This document shows positions 41,622 to 50,088 of a DNA stretch of 59,037 nucleotides, piece after piece. The notes under the pieces were generated by a model that had not been told where the DNA came from, made no database searches, and was given only the letters and a program-made list of their open reading frames with translations. Source of the stretch: Betaproteobacteria bacterium (GTDB lineage: Bacteria > Acidobacteriota > Terriglobia > Acidiferrales > UBA7541). The position numbers were made by a program, and so were the translations under genes. Positions within the stretch are counted from its first letter, which is position 1. Each line of letters opens with the position of its first letter. The DNA lies in assembly GCA_903970165.1 (NCBI GenBank), contig CAJCHZ010000050.1:1-59037 (forward strand), written 5' to 3'.

Positions 41622-43285
41622 GCCTGCCAGCCCATCCCGAGTTCGCAATCACCTTTCTTCTCGCGTGCTTTGCCAAGGCCACTATTCTCCTGACAGGCGC
41701 GTGGGCCGTCAGCATCGCTCTGCGCCGCCGTTCTTCAGCGCTCCGTCATCACGTCTGGGCGGCCGCGATTCTCGCTTCTACCGCGCTTCCATTCTTTGTG
41801 CTGTTGCTTCCTGCCTGGCATTCGACAGCGCTCGGCAATGCCGCCGCTCTTTGGAACCCTGCGCACCCCGGCGCGTTGCGTACCTCCATCCCGACAGTCC
41901 CCGCAACAACGGTTCAAGTCGCTGCCTCCTCCAGTGTGGCCGGCAAATTGGCGCTTTTCGCTTTTCTCGTCTGGGCTCTCGGCTTTGTGTTGATGGCTCT
42001 GCGGCTTTTTGCCGGCTTGGGCCGCCTCGCCTGGGTGTCCATGCGCGCACACCCTCTCTTTGAAGACGATTGGATGAGCCATGTCTTACAGCTCTCCAAA
42101 TTGTTTGTCGTCGCGCGTTCGGTCCGTCTACTGCAGAGCGGCAGCTCCGCCACCATGCCGCTCACCTGGGGAATTTTTCGCCCCGCCATCGTCCTGCCCA
42201 TGGGAGCCGCCCGTTGGTCTCAAGAACGGCGCCGCATCGTTCTCTCCCACGAACTCGCGCACATCGCGCGGCACGACTGGACATTGCAAATCTGTGCCGA
42301 ACTCGCGCGAGCCCTCTACTGGTTTCATCCACTCCTCTGGCTGGCCGCTGCGCGCCTCCGTCAGGAAAGCGAACGAGCCTGCGACGATGCCGTCCTGCTT
42401 TCCGGCGTCGCGCCTTCCCACTACGCCAGCCAGTTACTCGATCTCGCAAGGACGCTCAAAAACTCAGGCCGCGCCTGGTCCACTGCTCTGGCCATCGCGC
42501 GGCCGTCAAATCTTGAAAGGAGATTCGCCGCTATGTTGAATCCGTCGATCAATCGCCGTCATTTGTCCACGAGAACGAAAATCCTGGTCCCTCTTTTCGC
42601 AGTCATTCTGCTGCTTCCCCTTGCCGCGCTGCGCCTTACCGCGCAGAATCTCGCGGGCAAAACTTCAGGCTCCATTCACGATCCCAGTGGAACTGGCGTT
42701 GCCAACGCGACCATCATTATGACCAATCACGAAGCCAACACCATTGACATGACGGTTTCTGACCGCGACGGTAATTTCAGTTTCAAGCCGCTGCCGGCCG
42801 GAAATTACGAGCTGCAGGTTTTAAAGCCGGGCTTCAAAGCCTACCGGATGGCGGTCGTCTCGCTCGACGCGGGACGCGACTTTTCTGGATTATTCAACCT
42901 GGAAGTTGGAGAGATTACCGAGCATGTGGTGGTAGTCCCCGCGGGCTTGGCGAAAACTCCCGTCGTTGAGGCGGCCGAAGGCAAGCCATCGCGGATCAGG
43001 CTCGGCGGCAACGTAGAGGCTGCGAAAGTATTGTCGAGAGTCCAGCCGGTCTATCCCGAATCGGCGAAGGCCGCCGGAATCCAGGGCACCGTGGTCCTCC
43101 ACGCAGTCATCGGCAAGGACGGCAAGCCTCTCTCTCTTCACGTCACGAACGGTCAAGTGGATCCGGATCTTGCGCGCTCTGCGGTCGAAGCCGTCAGCCA
43201 ATGGCGTTACGAGCCGACGTTGCTGAATGGAGAATCTATCGAAGTGGATACGACGATTGATATTGTTTATTCTCTCCAACCGTAG
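41618..43285 (+). CDS. BlaR1-like M56 peptidase fused to carboxypeptidase-regulatory and TonB-C domains
   Basis: Multidomain membrane protein of 555 residues. The N-terminal part has several membrane segments and the M56 zinc-peptidase motif HELAH (SHELAHIARHDW, about residue 210) with downstream RQESERACDDAV. A further membrane span (about 325-345) precedes a carboxypeptidase-regulatory-like beta domain (about 350-420, GSIHDPSGTGVANATI). The end (about 465-555) is a TonB C-terminal domain: VQPVYPESAKAAGIQGTVVLHAVIG and SQWRYEPTLLNGE. BlaR1 sensors normally carry a penicillin-binding sensor there instead. It is coupled to blaI by a four-base overlap. Inferred role: signal-activated protease that inactivates BlaI, with an unusual periplasmic sensor. 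Confidence 0.85.
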   Translation: MSLPAHPEFAITFLLACFAKATILLTGAWAVSIALRRRSSALRHHVWAAAILASTALPFFVLLLPAWHSTALGNAAALWNPAHPGALRTSIPTVPATTVQVAASSSVAGKLALFAFLVWALGFVLMALRLFAGLGRLAWVSMRAHPLFEDDWMSHVLQLSKLFVVARSVRLLQSGSSATMPLTWGIFRPAIVLPMGAARWSQERRRIVLSHELAHIARHDWTLQICAELARALYWFHPLLWLAAARLRQESERACDDAVLLSGVAPSHYASQLLDLARTLKNSGRAWSTALAIARPSNLERRFAAMLNPSINRRHLSTRTKILVPLFAVILLLPLAALRLTAQNLAGKTSGSIHDPSGTGVANATIIMTNHEANTIDMTVSDRDGNFSFKPLPAGNYELQVLKPGFKAYRMAVVSLDAGRDFSGLFNLEVGEITEHVVVVPAGLAKTPVVEAAEGKPSRIRLGGNVEAAKVLSRVQPVYPESAKAAGIQGTVVLHAVIGKDGKPLSLHVTNGQVDPDLARSAVEAVSQWRYEPTLLNGESIEVDTTIDIVYSLQP

Positions 43286-43425
43286 ATTCTGGGCCGATTT
43301 TTTTGCAGTTCCGGAGCTGCTTCCGTTCGTCGGCCAGGGGTCCTTCATTTACTCAAGGGCCTCGGGCGGCGTTCGTTGACGCCGTTGTCGCGCCGATGTT
43401 ACGCTCGCGCTGACTCTGGCACCGC

Positions 43426-44736
43426 ATGCGCGCCCTCGACCTGATCCGCAAAAAACGCGATTCCGCCGAACTGTCCAGCGAAGAGATTCATTTTCTGATC
43501 TCGGGTTATACGCGCGCCGAGATTCCGGATTACCAGATGGCCGCATGGCTCATGGCCACGTGGATTCGCGGCATGGGCCGCGCGGAACGTGCCGCGCTCA
43601 CCGAAGCCATGCTTCATTCCGGCCAGATCCTCGATCTCTCGAGCATTCCGGGCAGGAAGGTAGACAAGCACTCGACGGGAGGCGTCGGCGATAAAACCTC
43701 TCTAATCCTCGCTCCCATCGTGGCTGCAGGCGGGCTTACCGTTCCGATGATCAGCGGCCGCGGACTTGGCCACACTGGGGGAACGCTCGACAAACTCGAA
43801 TGCATTCCCGGCTTTAACGTGAATCTCAATCTGGAGGAGTTTATCCGCGTTCTCCGGGAATGCGGTATGGGGCTTATTGGGCAGACTACGGAAATCGCGC
43901 CAGCGGACAAAAAAATCTATGCGCTTCGCGACGCGACTTCGACGGTGGAAAACATCGGATTGATCTGCGCTTCGATCATGAGCAAAAAGCTGGCGGAGGG
44001 AATCGACGCGCTTGTGCTGGACGTGAAAACGGGTTCCGGCGCGTTTATGAAAAGCGAAGAGGATTCGGTGCGGCTGGCGGAAGTTATGGTGGAAACCGGG
44101 GAGCGTATGGGCAAAAAAATGGTCGCGCTCATCACGGACATGAACCAGCCTCTTGGCCGCATGGCCGGGCACGCGAATGAAGTTATCGAGTGCATAGACG
44201 TTTTAAACGGCGGCGGCCCGGCCGATCTTCGTGAGCTGAGCTTGGAGCTTTCAGCGTGGATGTTTTATTTAGGCGAGCGCACCAAATCCGTCGACGAAGG
44301 CCGCAAACTCTCAGCAGAGATCATCGCGACCGGCAAAGCGAGGGAAAAATTCAAGCAGGGCATCCGCCTGCAGGGCGGCGATGAACGCGTCGTAGAGAAT
44401 CCTGCTCTCCTTCCGAAAGCGACCTCGCACGTGGATGTAACCAGTTCCGCCGCCGGATTCATCACGGCGATCGATTGTGAAGCGTTGGGCAAAGCGCTGG
44501 CCACGCTGGGAGGCGGCCGCGAAAAAAAAGAAGACAGCATTGATCATGCTGTTGGCCTCGAATTCCACAAGCGCATCGGGGACCGCGTAGAAAAAGAAGG
44601 GTCTCTGGCGACAATTCATTACAATAGCGGCACAAAACTGGCGGAAGCGAAAGCGCGAATTGCCGGGAGCTATCAGATCGGCGAAGCTGCGCCCAGGGAA
44701 AAGCTGCCGCTCATTCGCCGCATACTTGGGGCCTAA
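43426..44736 (+). CDS. pdp: Pyrimidine-nucleoside (thymidine) phosphorylase
   Basis: Enzyme of 436 residues that splits thymidine/uridine with phosphate to base and (deoxy)ribose-1-phosphate. The family signature SGRGLGHTGGTLDKLE is exact, preceded by the phosphate-binding KHSTGGVGDKTSLIL, and later VLDVKTGSGAFMK and MNQPLGRMAGHANEV. The lysine of DVKTGSG and the dimer sequence are as in Pdp/DeoA. It opens a nucleoside salvage block and is followed after 65 bases by a nucleoside transporter. Whether it prefers thymidine or uridine cannot be told from sequence. Confidence 0.95.
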   Translation: MRALDLIRKKRDSAELSSEEIHFLISGYTRAEIPDYQMAAWLMATWIRGMGRAERAALTEAMLHSGQILDLSSIPGRKVDKHSTGGVGDKTSLILAPIVAAGGLTVPMISGRGLGHTGGTLDKLECIPGFNVNLNLEEFIRVLRECGMGLIGQTTEIAPADKKIYALRDATSTVENIGLICASIMSKKLAEGIDALVLDVKTGSGAFMKSEEDSVRLAEVMVETGERMGKKMVALITDMNQPLGRMAGHANEVIECIDVLNGGGPADLRELSLELSAWMFYLGERTKSVDEGRKLSAEIIATGKAREKFKQGIRLQGGDERVVENPALLPKATSHVDVTSSAAGFITAIDCEALGKALATLGGGREKKEDSIDHAVGLEFHKRIGDRVEKEGSLATIHYNSGTKLAEAKARIAGSYQIGEAAPREKLPLIRRILGA

Positions 44737-44801
44737 TGCGGATGTCACAATTTCGCGCGCATCTTTAAAGAGCAGCACCGCAAACAGAAAGAGGTCAGCG
44801 C

Positions 44802-46022
44802 ATGGGACGCTACACCGGGATACTCGGCCTGCTCACGATGCTCGGCCTCGCGTTTATTTTTTCTACAGATCGCAAAGCCATCAAGATTAAAACCGTGGCG
44901 TGGGGTCTCGGCTTGCAGATCGTTCTCGGTATCTTCGTTTTGCGCGTCCCGGCTGGCCGGATTATTTTTCAGACGCTCGGAAACGGCGCGAAGCATCTCC
45001 TCGACTTCTCCTACGTTGGCTCGACCTTTGTGTTCGGCGAACTCGGCAAGTCCGACTCCAGCCTCGGCCTTATCTTTGCGTTCCAGGTGCTGCCCACGAT
45101 TATCTTCATCGCCGCGTTTTTCGCGGTCCTCTATTACCTCGGCATCATGCAGCTCATCATCCGCGCCGCGGCCTGGTTGATGACAAAGATTATGGGTGCG
45201 AGCGGGGCCGAGTCCCTGAACATCGCCGCCAGCATCTTCATGGGTCAGACGGAAGCGCCCCTCACGATCCGCCCGTTTCTGCCGAAACTCACCAAGTCCG
45301 AATTGATGACCGTCATGACCAGCGGCATGGCCCACATCTCCGGCGGCATGATGGCCGCATACATTCACGTCGGCGGCGCCAATCCCACGAATTTATTGAC
45401 CGCCGTTATCATGACGGCTCCCGGAACTCTGTTGGTGGCCAAGATGCTCGTCCCCGAAACGGAAGTGCCGCTTACCGCAGGCCGCGTTGAGATGCCCGCT
45501 GGCGAAAAAGAATCGAATATTCTCGGGGCCATCGCGCGCGGGACCGTGGACGGTTTGCACCTGGCACTCAACGTCGGCGCCATGCTCATCGTTTTTTTGG
45601 CCCTGCTCGCTCTTCTCAACGCCATGATGGGTTGGGTCCATATCCACATCTCCTGGTTTCCCTACAATCTGCAGGAAGTCCTCGGCTGGATTTTCGCGCC
45701 GATCGCCTGGCTGATCGGCGTGCCGTGGCATGACGCCCCGCACATCGGAGATCTACTCGGACTCCGCATGGTCACCAACGAATTCGTGGCTTTCAGAGAC
45801 CTTGGCACAATGAAAGCCGCGCTCGATCCGCGCACCTTCACGATCGCCACATTCGCGCTTTGCGGCTTCGCGAACTTCAGCTCCATCGGCATCCAAATCG
45901 GCGGCATTGGTGCGCTGGCTCCCGAACAGCGCGGCCAGTTGGCCAAATTCGGCATAAGGGCCATGCTGGCCGGCACCATGGCCAATCTAATGTCTGCCTC
46001 CATAGTCGGCATCCTCTCGTGA
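44802..46022 (+). CDS. nupC: Concentrative nucleoside transporter, NupC type
   Basis: Inner-membrane nucleoside/H+ or Na+ symporter of 406 residues with multiple hydrophobic segments. Diagnostic stretches are FMGQTEAPLTIRPFLPKLTKSEL and VMTSGMAHISGGMMAAYIHVG in the middle, and ALCGFANFSSIGIQIGGIG near the C-terminus, the two conserved substrate-site loops of the CNT family. A GAGG site precedes the ATG. It lies between the two nucleoside phosphorylase genes and supplies their substrates. Confidence 0.94.
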   Translation: MGRYTGILGLLTMLGLAFIFSTDRKAIKIKTVAWGLGLQIVLGIFVLRVPAGRIIFQTLGNGAKHLLDFSYVGSTFVFGELGKSDSSLGLIFAFQVLPTIIFIAAFFAVLYYLGIMQLIIRAAAWLMTKIMGASGAESLNIAASIFMGQTEAPLTIRPFLPKLTKSELMTVMTSGMAHISGGMMAAYIHVGGANPTNLLTAVIMTAPGTLLVAKMLVPETEVPLTAGRVEMPAGEKESNILGAIARGTVDGLHLALNVGAMLIVFLALLALLNAMMGWVHIHISWFPYNLQEVLGWIFAPIAWLIGVPWHDAPHIGDLLGLRMVTNEFVAFRDLGTMKAALDPRTFTIATFALCGFANFSSIGIQIGGIGALAPEQRGQLAKFGIRAMLAGTMANLMSASIVGILS

Positions 46023-46141
46023 CCGGCCGCGTCCTCGCTTTGCAAAATCCACGACAGCGAAAATGGGGACAACTATTACGGGCTGTCTCTTGCCGTTAGC
46101 GTATTTGGGCCAGCTCAAGTTAAAATTCCATTCCAAAGCGC

Positions 46142-47014
46142 ATGAGCCCAAGACGCAAGTCTTCTCCAAAACCAAAGTCCGCCGGTGAATTCGAAAACGC
46201 CGAGGCCGCCGCACAATTTATTTTTTCAAAAACGCAACTCCGTCCCAAGATCTCGCTGGTTCTTGGTTCCGGACTTGGTGCCTTCGCCGACGAATTCGAA
46301 ACTCCTAAAAAGATTCCCTACGCGGAAATCCCCAACTTCCCTCGCTCGACCGCCATTGGCCACGCCGGCAAACTCGTCGTCGGTAAGGTCGGCGACGTCG
46401 AAGTTGCTGGCATGCAGGGCCGCGTCCATCTCTATGAAGGCTATTCCGCCAGGGAGGTAGCCTTTCCCATCCGCGTGTTTGCACGCATGGGCGTGCGGGC
46501 CATCATCCTGACTAATGCTGCCGGCGGTATCAAGCGTGAATTTGTCCAAGGCACACTCGTGGTGATCAGGGACCACATCAATCTGCAAGGCGTAACTCCT
46601 TTGACTGGCCCCAACGACGACCGCTTCGGCGCGCGCTTCCCCGACATGACGGTCGCTTACGACAGAAGGTTCCGCGAAATGACAGTGGGCGCGGGCAACC
46701 GCAACGGAGTTGGCCTTTACGAAGGCGTTTACGCCGCTTTACCCGGGCCAAGCTACGAAACGCCTGCCGAAATCCGCTATTTGCGCTCCATCGGCGCGGA
46801 CCTGGTGGGCATGTCCACGGTCCCCGAAGTGATCGCCGCGCGCCACAGCGGCATGCGCGTCCTCGGCATATCCTGCGTGACTAACGCCGCCGCCGGCATT
46901 CTCGATCAACCCCTCGATCACAAAGAAGTGATGGAAACCGGCGAACGCGTTCGCGAACAATTCATCTCGTTGCTCAAAATTGTCATTCCGCGTATCGCAG
47001 CGGAAATTGGCTGA
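46142..47014 (+). CDS. punA: Purine nucleoside phosphorylase, trimeric (inosine/guanosine) type
   Basis: Phosphorylase of 290 residues for inosine, guanosine and deoxy forms. Motifs are LVLGSGLGAFADEFE (phosphate site), FPRSTAIGHAGKLVVG, GRVHLYEGYSAREVAFPIRV and the signature LTNAAGG. YAALPGPSYETPAEIRYLRSIGADLVGMSTVPE and ISCVTNAAAG follow. The sequence type is the trimeric class, not the E. coli DeoD hexamer class. An N-terminal basic extension of about 30 residues precedes the fold. The start ATG 46142 has no strong ribosome site. It continues the nucleoside salvage operon. Confidence 0.94.
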   Translation: MSPRRKSSPKPKSAGEFENAEAAAQFIFSKTQLRPKISLVLGSGLGAFADEFETPKKIPYAEIPNFPRSTAIGHAGKLVVGKVGDVEVAGMQGRVHLYEGYSAREVAFPIRVFARMGVRAIILTNAAGGIKREFVQGTLVVIRDHINLQGVTPLTGPNDDRFGARFPDMTVAYDRRFREMTVGAGNRNGVGLYEGVYAALPGPSYETPAEIRYLRSIGADLVGMSTVPEVIAARHSGMRVLGISCVTNAAAGILDQPLDHKEVMETGERVREQFISLLKIVIPRIAAEIG

Positions 47015-47040
47015 GCAAGAGTTTTCTGGAGGGCTTTACC

Positions 47041-47433
47041 TTGGCAGATCACAACGCACTGATGGAAGCTGCACAGCAATCCCGCGAAAGCGCCCATGCT
47101 CCTTATTCGAATTTCCGCGTCGGCGCCGCCCTGCGCGCCAACTCCGGCCGCATCTTCGGCGGCTGCAACGTGGAGAACTCCACCTACGGCCTCACGGTCT
47201 GCGCGGAACGCGTAGCCATCTTCAAGGCCATTAGCGAAGGTGAACGCGGTTTCGACGCCATCGCTGTCGTCGCGGACACCGAAACGCTTACGCCGCCGTG
47301 TGGCGCCTGCCGCCAGCTCATCTGGGAATTTTGCGGCGATGTGCCGGTGATTCTTTCCAATTTGAAAGGCAAGACGGAAACAATCCAGATGCGCGATCTT
47401 TTTCCCAGGCCATTCGATTCGTCAAATCTTTAG
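47041..47433 (+). CDS. cdd: Cytidine deaminase
   Basis: Zinc deaminase of 130 residues converting (deoxy)cytidine to (deoxy)uridine. Motifs: SAHAPYSNFRVGAAL, GGCNVENSTYGLTVCAERVA (zinc Cys and catalytic Glu) and TPPCGACRQLIWEF (two zinc Cys). The start is TTG, set by a GGAGG site at 47028-47032, eight bases upstream; no ATG lies suitably close. Located 26 bases after the purine phosphorylase. Its product feeds the pyrimidine phosphorylase encoded upstream. Confidence 0.95.
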   Translation: MADHNALMEAAQQSRESAHAPYSNFRVGAALRANSGRIFGGCNVENSTYGLTVCAERVAIFKAISEGERGFDAIAVVADTETLTPPCGACRQLIWEFCGDVPVILSNLKGKTETIQMRDLFPRPFDSSNL

Positions 47434-47477
47434 ACGCGGCCAGCCGGTCGCGAGAAGCTTTTATCGAGGCAAGCAAA

Positions 47478-48914
47478 ATGCGCCGCACCCTGGAAACTGT
47501 TTTTGCTAGCACCGTGATTTGCATCATTGTTTTGGCCGCCGCTCCCGTTGCCGCCGCACAGACCCCGCCGAAAGAAGCTGTCAACAGCGATCTGGTAATC
47601 ACCCACGCCACGATTGTCACGATGGACCCGCAACGCCGCGTCATTGAAGACGGCGTCATCGCCGTAAATGGCGACACCATCGCGTTCGTGGGAACCCCCG
47701 GCGAATTTCTCATGAGCGCGCCGAAAGGCCGCAACATAGGTCAAACCGTTGATGCAAAGGGCGCGCTTGTTCTTCCGGGCTTCATCAACGGCCACACCCA
47801 CGCCGCCATGACGCTCCTGCGCGGACTCCACGATGACGTGACACTCGACGACTGGCTCCGCAAATATATTTTCCCCGCCGAAGCGAAAAACGTGACGGAA
47901 GACTTCGTCCGTTGGGGCACGCGTCTTGGCGCAGCCGAGATGATTCGAAGCGGCGTAACCACCTTCGCCGACATGTATTATTTTGAAGACGCCGTCGCCG
48001 AAGAAACGAAAGCCGCAGGAATGCGTGGTGTCCTCGGCGAAACCTTCATCGACTTTCCCGCGCCCGACAACAAAACCAACGCCGCCATGCTCGACTACAC
48101 CGAGAAATTTCTGAGGCGCTGGCAGAATGATCCCCTCATCCATGCCGCTTCCGCCCCGCATTCGATTTATACCTGTTCGCCGAAAACTCTTCAGGACTCT
48201 GCCGCGCTGGCCCGCAAATATCACGCGCCGATTCTGATCCACGTAGCCGAAATGAAAAAAGAACTGGACGACAGCCTGAAGCAAAACTCCCTCACGCCAG
48301 TCCAATATCTCGAAAAGCTGGGAATTCTCGGCAACGATGTCATCGCAGCCCACTGCATCTTCGTCGACGCCGACGACCGGAAAACTCTCGCGAATCGGCA
48401 AGTGGGCTGCGTTCACAATCCGTCGAGCAACATGATGCTCGCGAGTGGCGTGGCTCCGGTGGTCGAGGAGCGCGCCGCAGGCATCGCGGTCGGCCTCGGT
48501 ACCGACGGCCCGGCTGGCAGCAACAACGACCTCGACCTCATGGAAGAAATGGACCTCGCCGCGAAGCTGCAAAAAATCACCAAGATGGATCCACGCGCGC
48601 TCGGCGCCCAGGCCGTAGTCGAAATGGCCACCATCGAAGGTGCCAAAGCTGTGCACCTGGAAAAAGAAATCGGCTCGCTCGAAACAGGGAAAAAGGCTGA
48701 CATCATTTTGATCGGCCTCGACGAGCCCAACGCCGTACCCATGTACGATGTTTACGCCCAACTGGCCTACGCGTTGAAGGGCGGTGACGTCGAAACCGTC
48801 ATCATCGGCGGCAAGGTCATCATGCGTGACAAAAAGCTTCTCACCATCAACGAACCTGCTGTCCTCGCCAAAGCCCGCGAATACGGCAAAAAAGTGGAAA
48901 CCTCGCTAAAATAA
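47478..48914 (+). CDS. Exported amidohydrolase, SAH/MTA/adenosine-deaminase-like
   Basis: Metal-dependent amidohydrolase of 478 residues of the S-adenosylhomocysteine/methylthioadenosine deaminase (MtaD/SsnA-like) group. Metal ligands are visible in GHTH (105-108), HVAE, AAHCIF and LGTDGPAGSNND. The C-terminus is a beta-sandwich (ADIILIGLD...VIIGGKVIM). Unusually, a Sec signal precedes the fold (FASTVICIIVLAAAPVAAAQ), implying a periplasmic location, whereas characterised enzymes are cytoplasmic. GAGG is placed eight bases upstream of the ATG at 47478. Within a nucleoside uptake cluster it would deaminate adenosine-like nucleosides before import; this is inference. Confidence 0.87.
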   Translation: MRRTLETVFASTVICIIVLAAAPVAAAQTPPKEAVNSDLVITHATIVTMDPQRRVIEDGVIAVNGDTIAFVGTPGEFLMSAPKGRNIGQTVDAKGALVLPGFINGHTHAAMTLLRGLHDDVTLDDWLRKYIFPAEAKNVTEDFVRWGTRLGAAEMIRSGVTTFADMYYFEDAVAEETKAAGMRGVLGETFIDFPAPDNKTNAAMLDYTEKFLRRWQNDPLIHAASAPHSIYTCSPKTLQDSAALARKYHAPILIHVAEMKKELDDSLKQNSLTPVQYLEKLGILGNDVIAAHCIFVDADDRKTLANRQVGCVHNPSSNMMLASGVAPVVEERAAGIAVGLGTDGPAGSNNDLDLMEEMDLAAKLQKITKMDPRALGAQAVVEMATIEGAKAVHLEKEIGSLETGKKADIILIGLDEPNAVPMYDVYAQLAYALKGGDVETVIIGGKVIMRDKKLLTINEPAVLAKAREYGKKVETSLK

Positions 48915-48931
48915 GCGCGGCAAAGCCAACG

Positions 48932-49561
48932 ATGAAATCTTCTTACAACGCAATCGCAGGCCAGAGCGTCGAGCGTCTCGCTGCCCTCAGCGACGGCATC
49001 TTCGGCGTCGCCATGACCCTGCTTCTGCTGGAACTTCACGCCCCGCTTAAGGAATCAATTCACAGCGAAGCCGATTTGCTTCACGCTTTGGCCGCGCTGT
49101 CCCCGCAACTTCTCGTCTACCTGATGAGCTTTCTCACCCTCGGCATTTTCTGGGTCGGCCAGCAAACTCAGCTCAATCACATCGAACGCTCCGACCGCCA
49201 TTTCTCGTGGATTCATCTCGCATTTCTTTTTTGTGTGACTCTCATGCCGTTTTCCACCAGGGTCCTTGCCGAGTTCATTACCTATCGCACCGCGCTCTTT
49301 GCGTATTGGGCAAATATCCTGATTCTGGGCGCGACGCTCTTCCTGAGCTGGGGCCGCGCTACAAAAGCTGCTCTCATCAGGGATGATGTCTCCGCGGAAG
49401 TGCCGCGCGCCATTTGCCGCCGCATCCTGATCGCGCAATCGCTCTACGCGTTGGGAGCATTGCTTTGCATTTTCAGCACATACTGGAGCATCGGCTTCAT
49501 CGTTCTGTTGCAGCTCAACTATGCGATCGCTCCGCAGTTTGGAAAAAAAAAGAGTGAATAG
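48932..49561 (+). CDS. TMEM175-like potassium channel family protein
   Basis: Membrane protein of 209 residues of the DUF1211/TMEM175 family. The first helix has ERLAALSDGIFGVAMTLLLLEL, the conserved F/LSDGxFxxAxTLL motif that forms the pore in TMEM175. About five further hydrophobic segments follow (PQLLVYLMSFLTLGIFWVGQ, AFLFCVTLMPFSTRVL). Bacterial homologues are tetrameric K+-permeable channels; ion specificity is not testable here. It starts 18 bases after the amidohydrolase stop and is likely cotranscribed, though no metabolic link is obvious. Confidence 0.85.
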   Translation: MKSSYNAIAGQSVERLAALSDGIFGVAMTLLLLELHAPLKESIHSEADLLHALAALSPQLLVYLMSFLTLGIFWVGQQTQLNHIERSDRHFSWIHLAFLFCVTLMPFSTRVLAEFITYRTALFAYWANILILGATLFLSWGRATKAALIRDDVSAEVPRAICRRILIAQSLYALGALLCIFSTYWSIGFIVLLQLNYAIAPQFGKKKSE

Positions 49562-49575
49562 TCTTTTCGCGACAG

Positions 49576-50037
49576 GTGGGATCCTTGGCTGAAGAAAAAT
49601 ACGCCGGATACTTAAGAACAGCAATCGAAGAAGCCCGCAGTGGGCTTGCCGAAGGCGGCATTCCCATTGGCGCCGCTCTCTACGATAGCGCCGGAAAACT
49701 TCTCGGCAGCGGACACAACCGCCGCGTGCAGGACAACGACCCCTCTGCGCACGGCGAGACGGACGCATTTCGCAAAGCAGGCCGCCAGCGCATCTATCGC
49801 GACAAAATCATGGTGACCACGCTCGCACCCTGCTGGTATTGCAGCGGCCTGATCCGCCAATTCGGAATCGGAACGGTTATCGTCGGCGAGTCCGTCAACT
49901 TCCGCGGCGGCATCGACTGGCTTCAGGAAAACGGAATCAAAGTCGTCGACCTTGCGTCTCACCAATGTGTGCAGATGCTCGCCAAATTCATCGCCGCAAA
50001 TCCCGCCCTGTGGCATGAAGACATCGGCCAAGAGTAA
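49576..50037 (+). CDS. Yeast-type cytosine deaminase
   Basis: Zinc deaminase of 153 residues. The zinc site is H59-G-E61 (HGETDA) and C86-x2-C89 (PCWYCSG). The overall sequence follows yeast Fcy1 more than bacterial TadA: EGGIPIGAALY, GHNRRVQ, VGESVNFRGGIDWLQENGIKVV and the C-terminal WHEDIGQE, which in Fcy1 lids the active site. This supports deamination of cytosine to uracil; guanine or isocytosine remain possible. E. coli CodA is an unrelated amidohydrolase. The start may be GTG 49576 or TTG 49585, the latter with GGTGGG in front. It ends the nucleoside/base salvage block. Confidence 0.85.
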   Translation: MGSLAEEKYAGYLRTAIEEARSGLAEGGIPIGAALYDSAGKLLGSGHNRRVQDNDPSAHGETDAFRKAGRQRIYRDKIMVTTLAPCWYCSGLIRQFGIGTVIVGESVNFRGGIDWLQENGIKVVDLASHQCVQMLAKFIAANPALWHEDIGQE

Positions 50038-50088
50038 TTTGCGTTCCGCAGCGATTCGTCTTCGAACAAGTCGGCAGGTGAAACTCGA

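Noticed and set aside
47430..48761. 443-codon minus-strand frame opposite the amidohydrolase
   Set aside because: The plus strand carries all metal ligands of the amidohydrolase family; the minus frame is a shadow.
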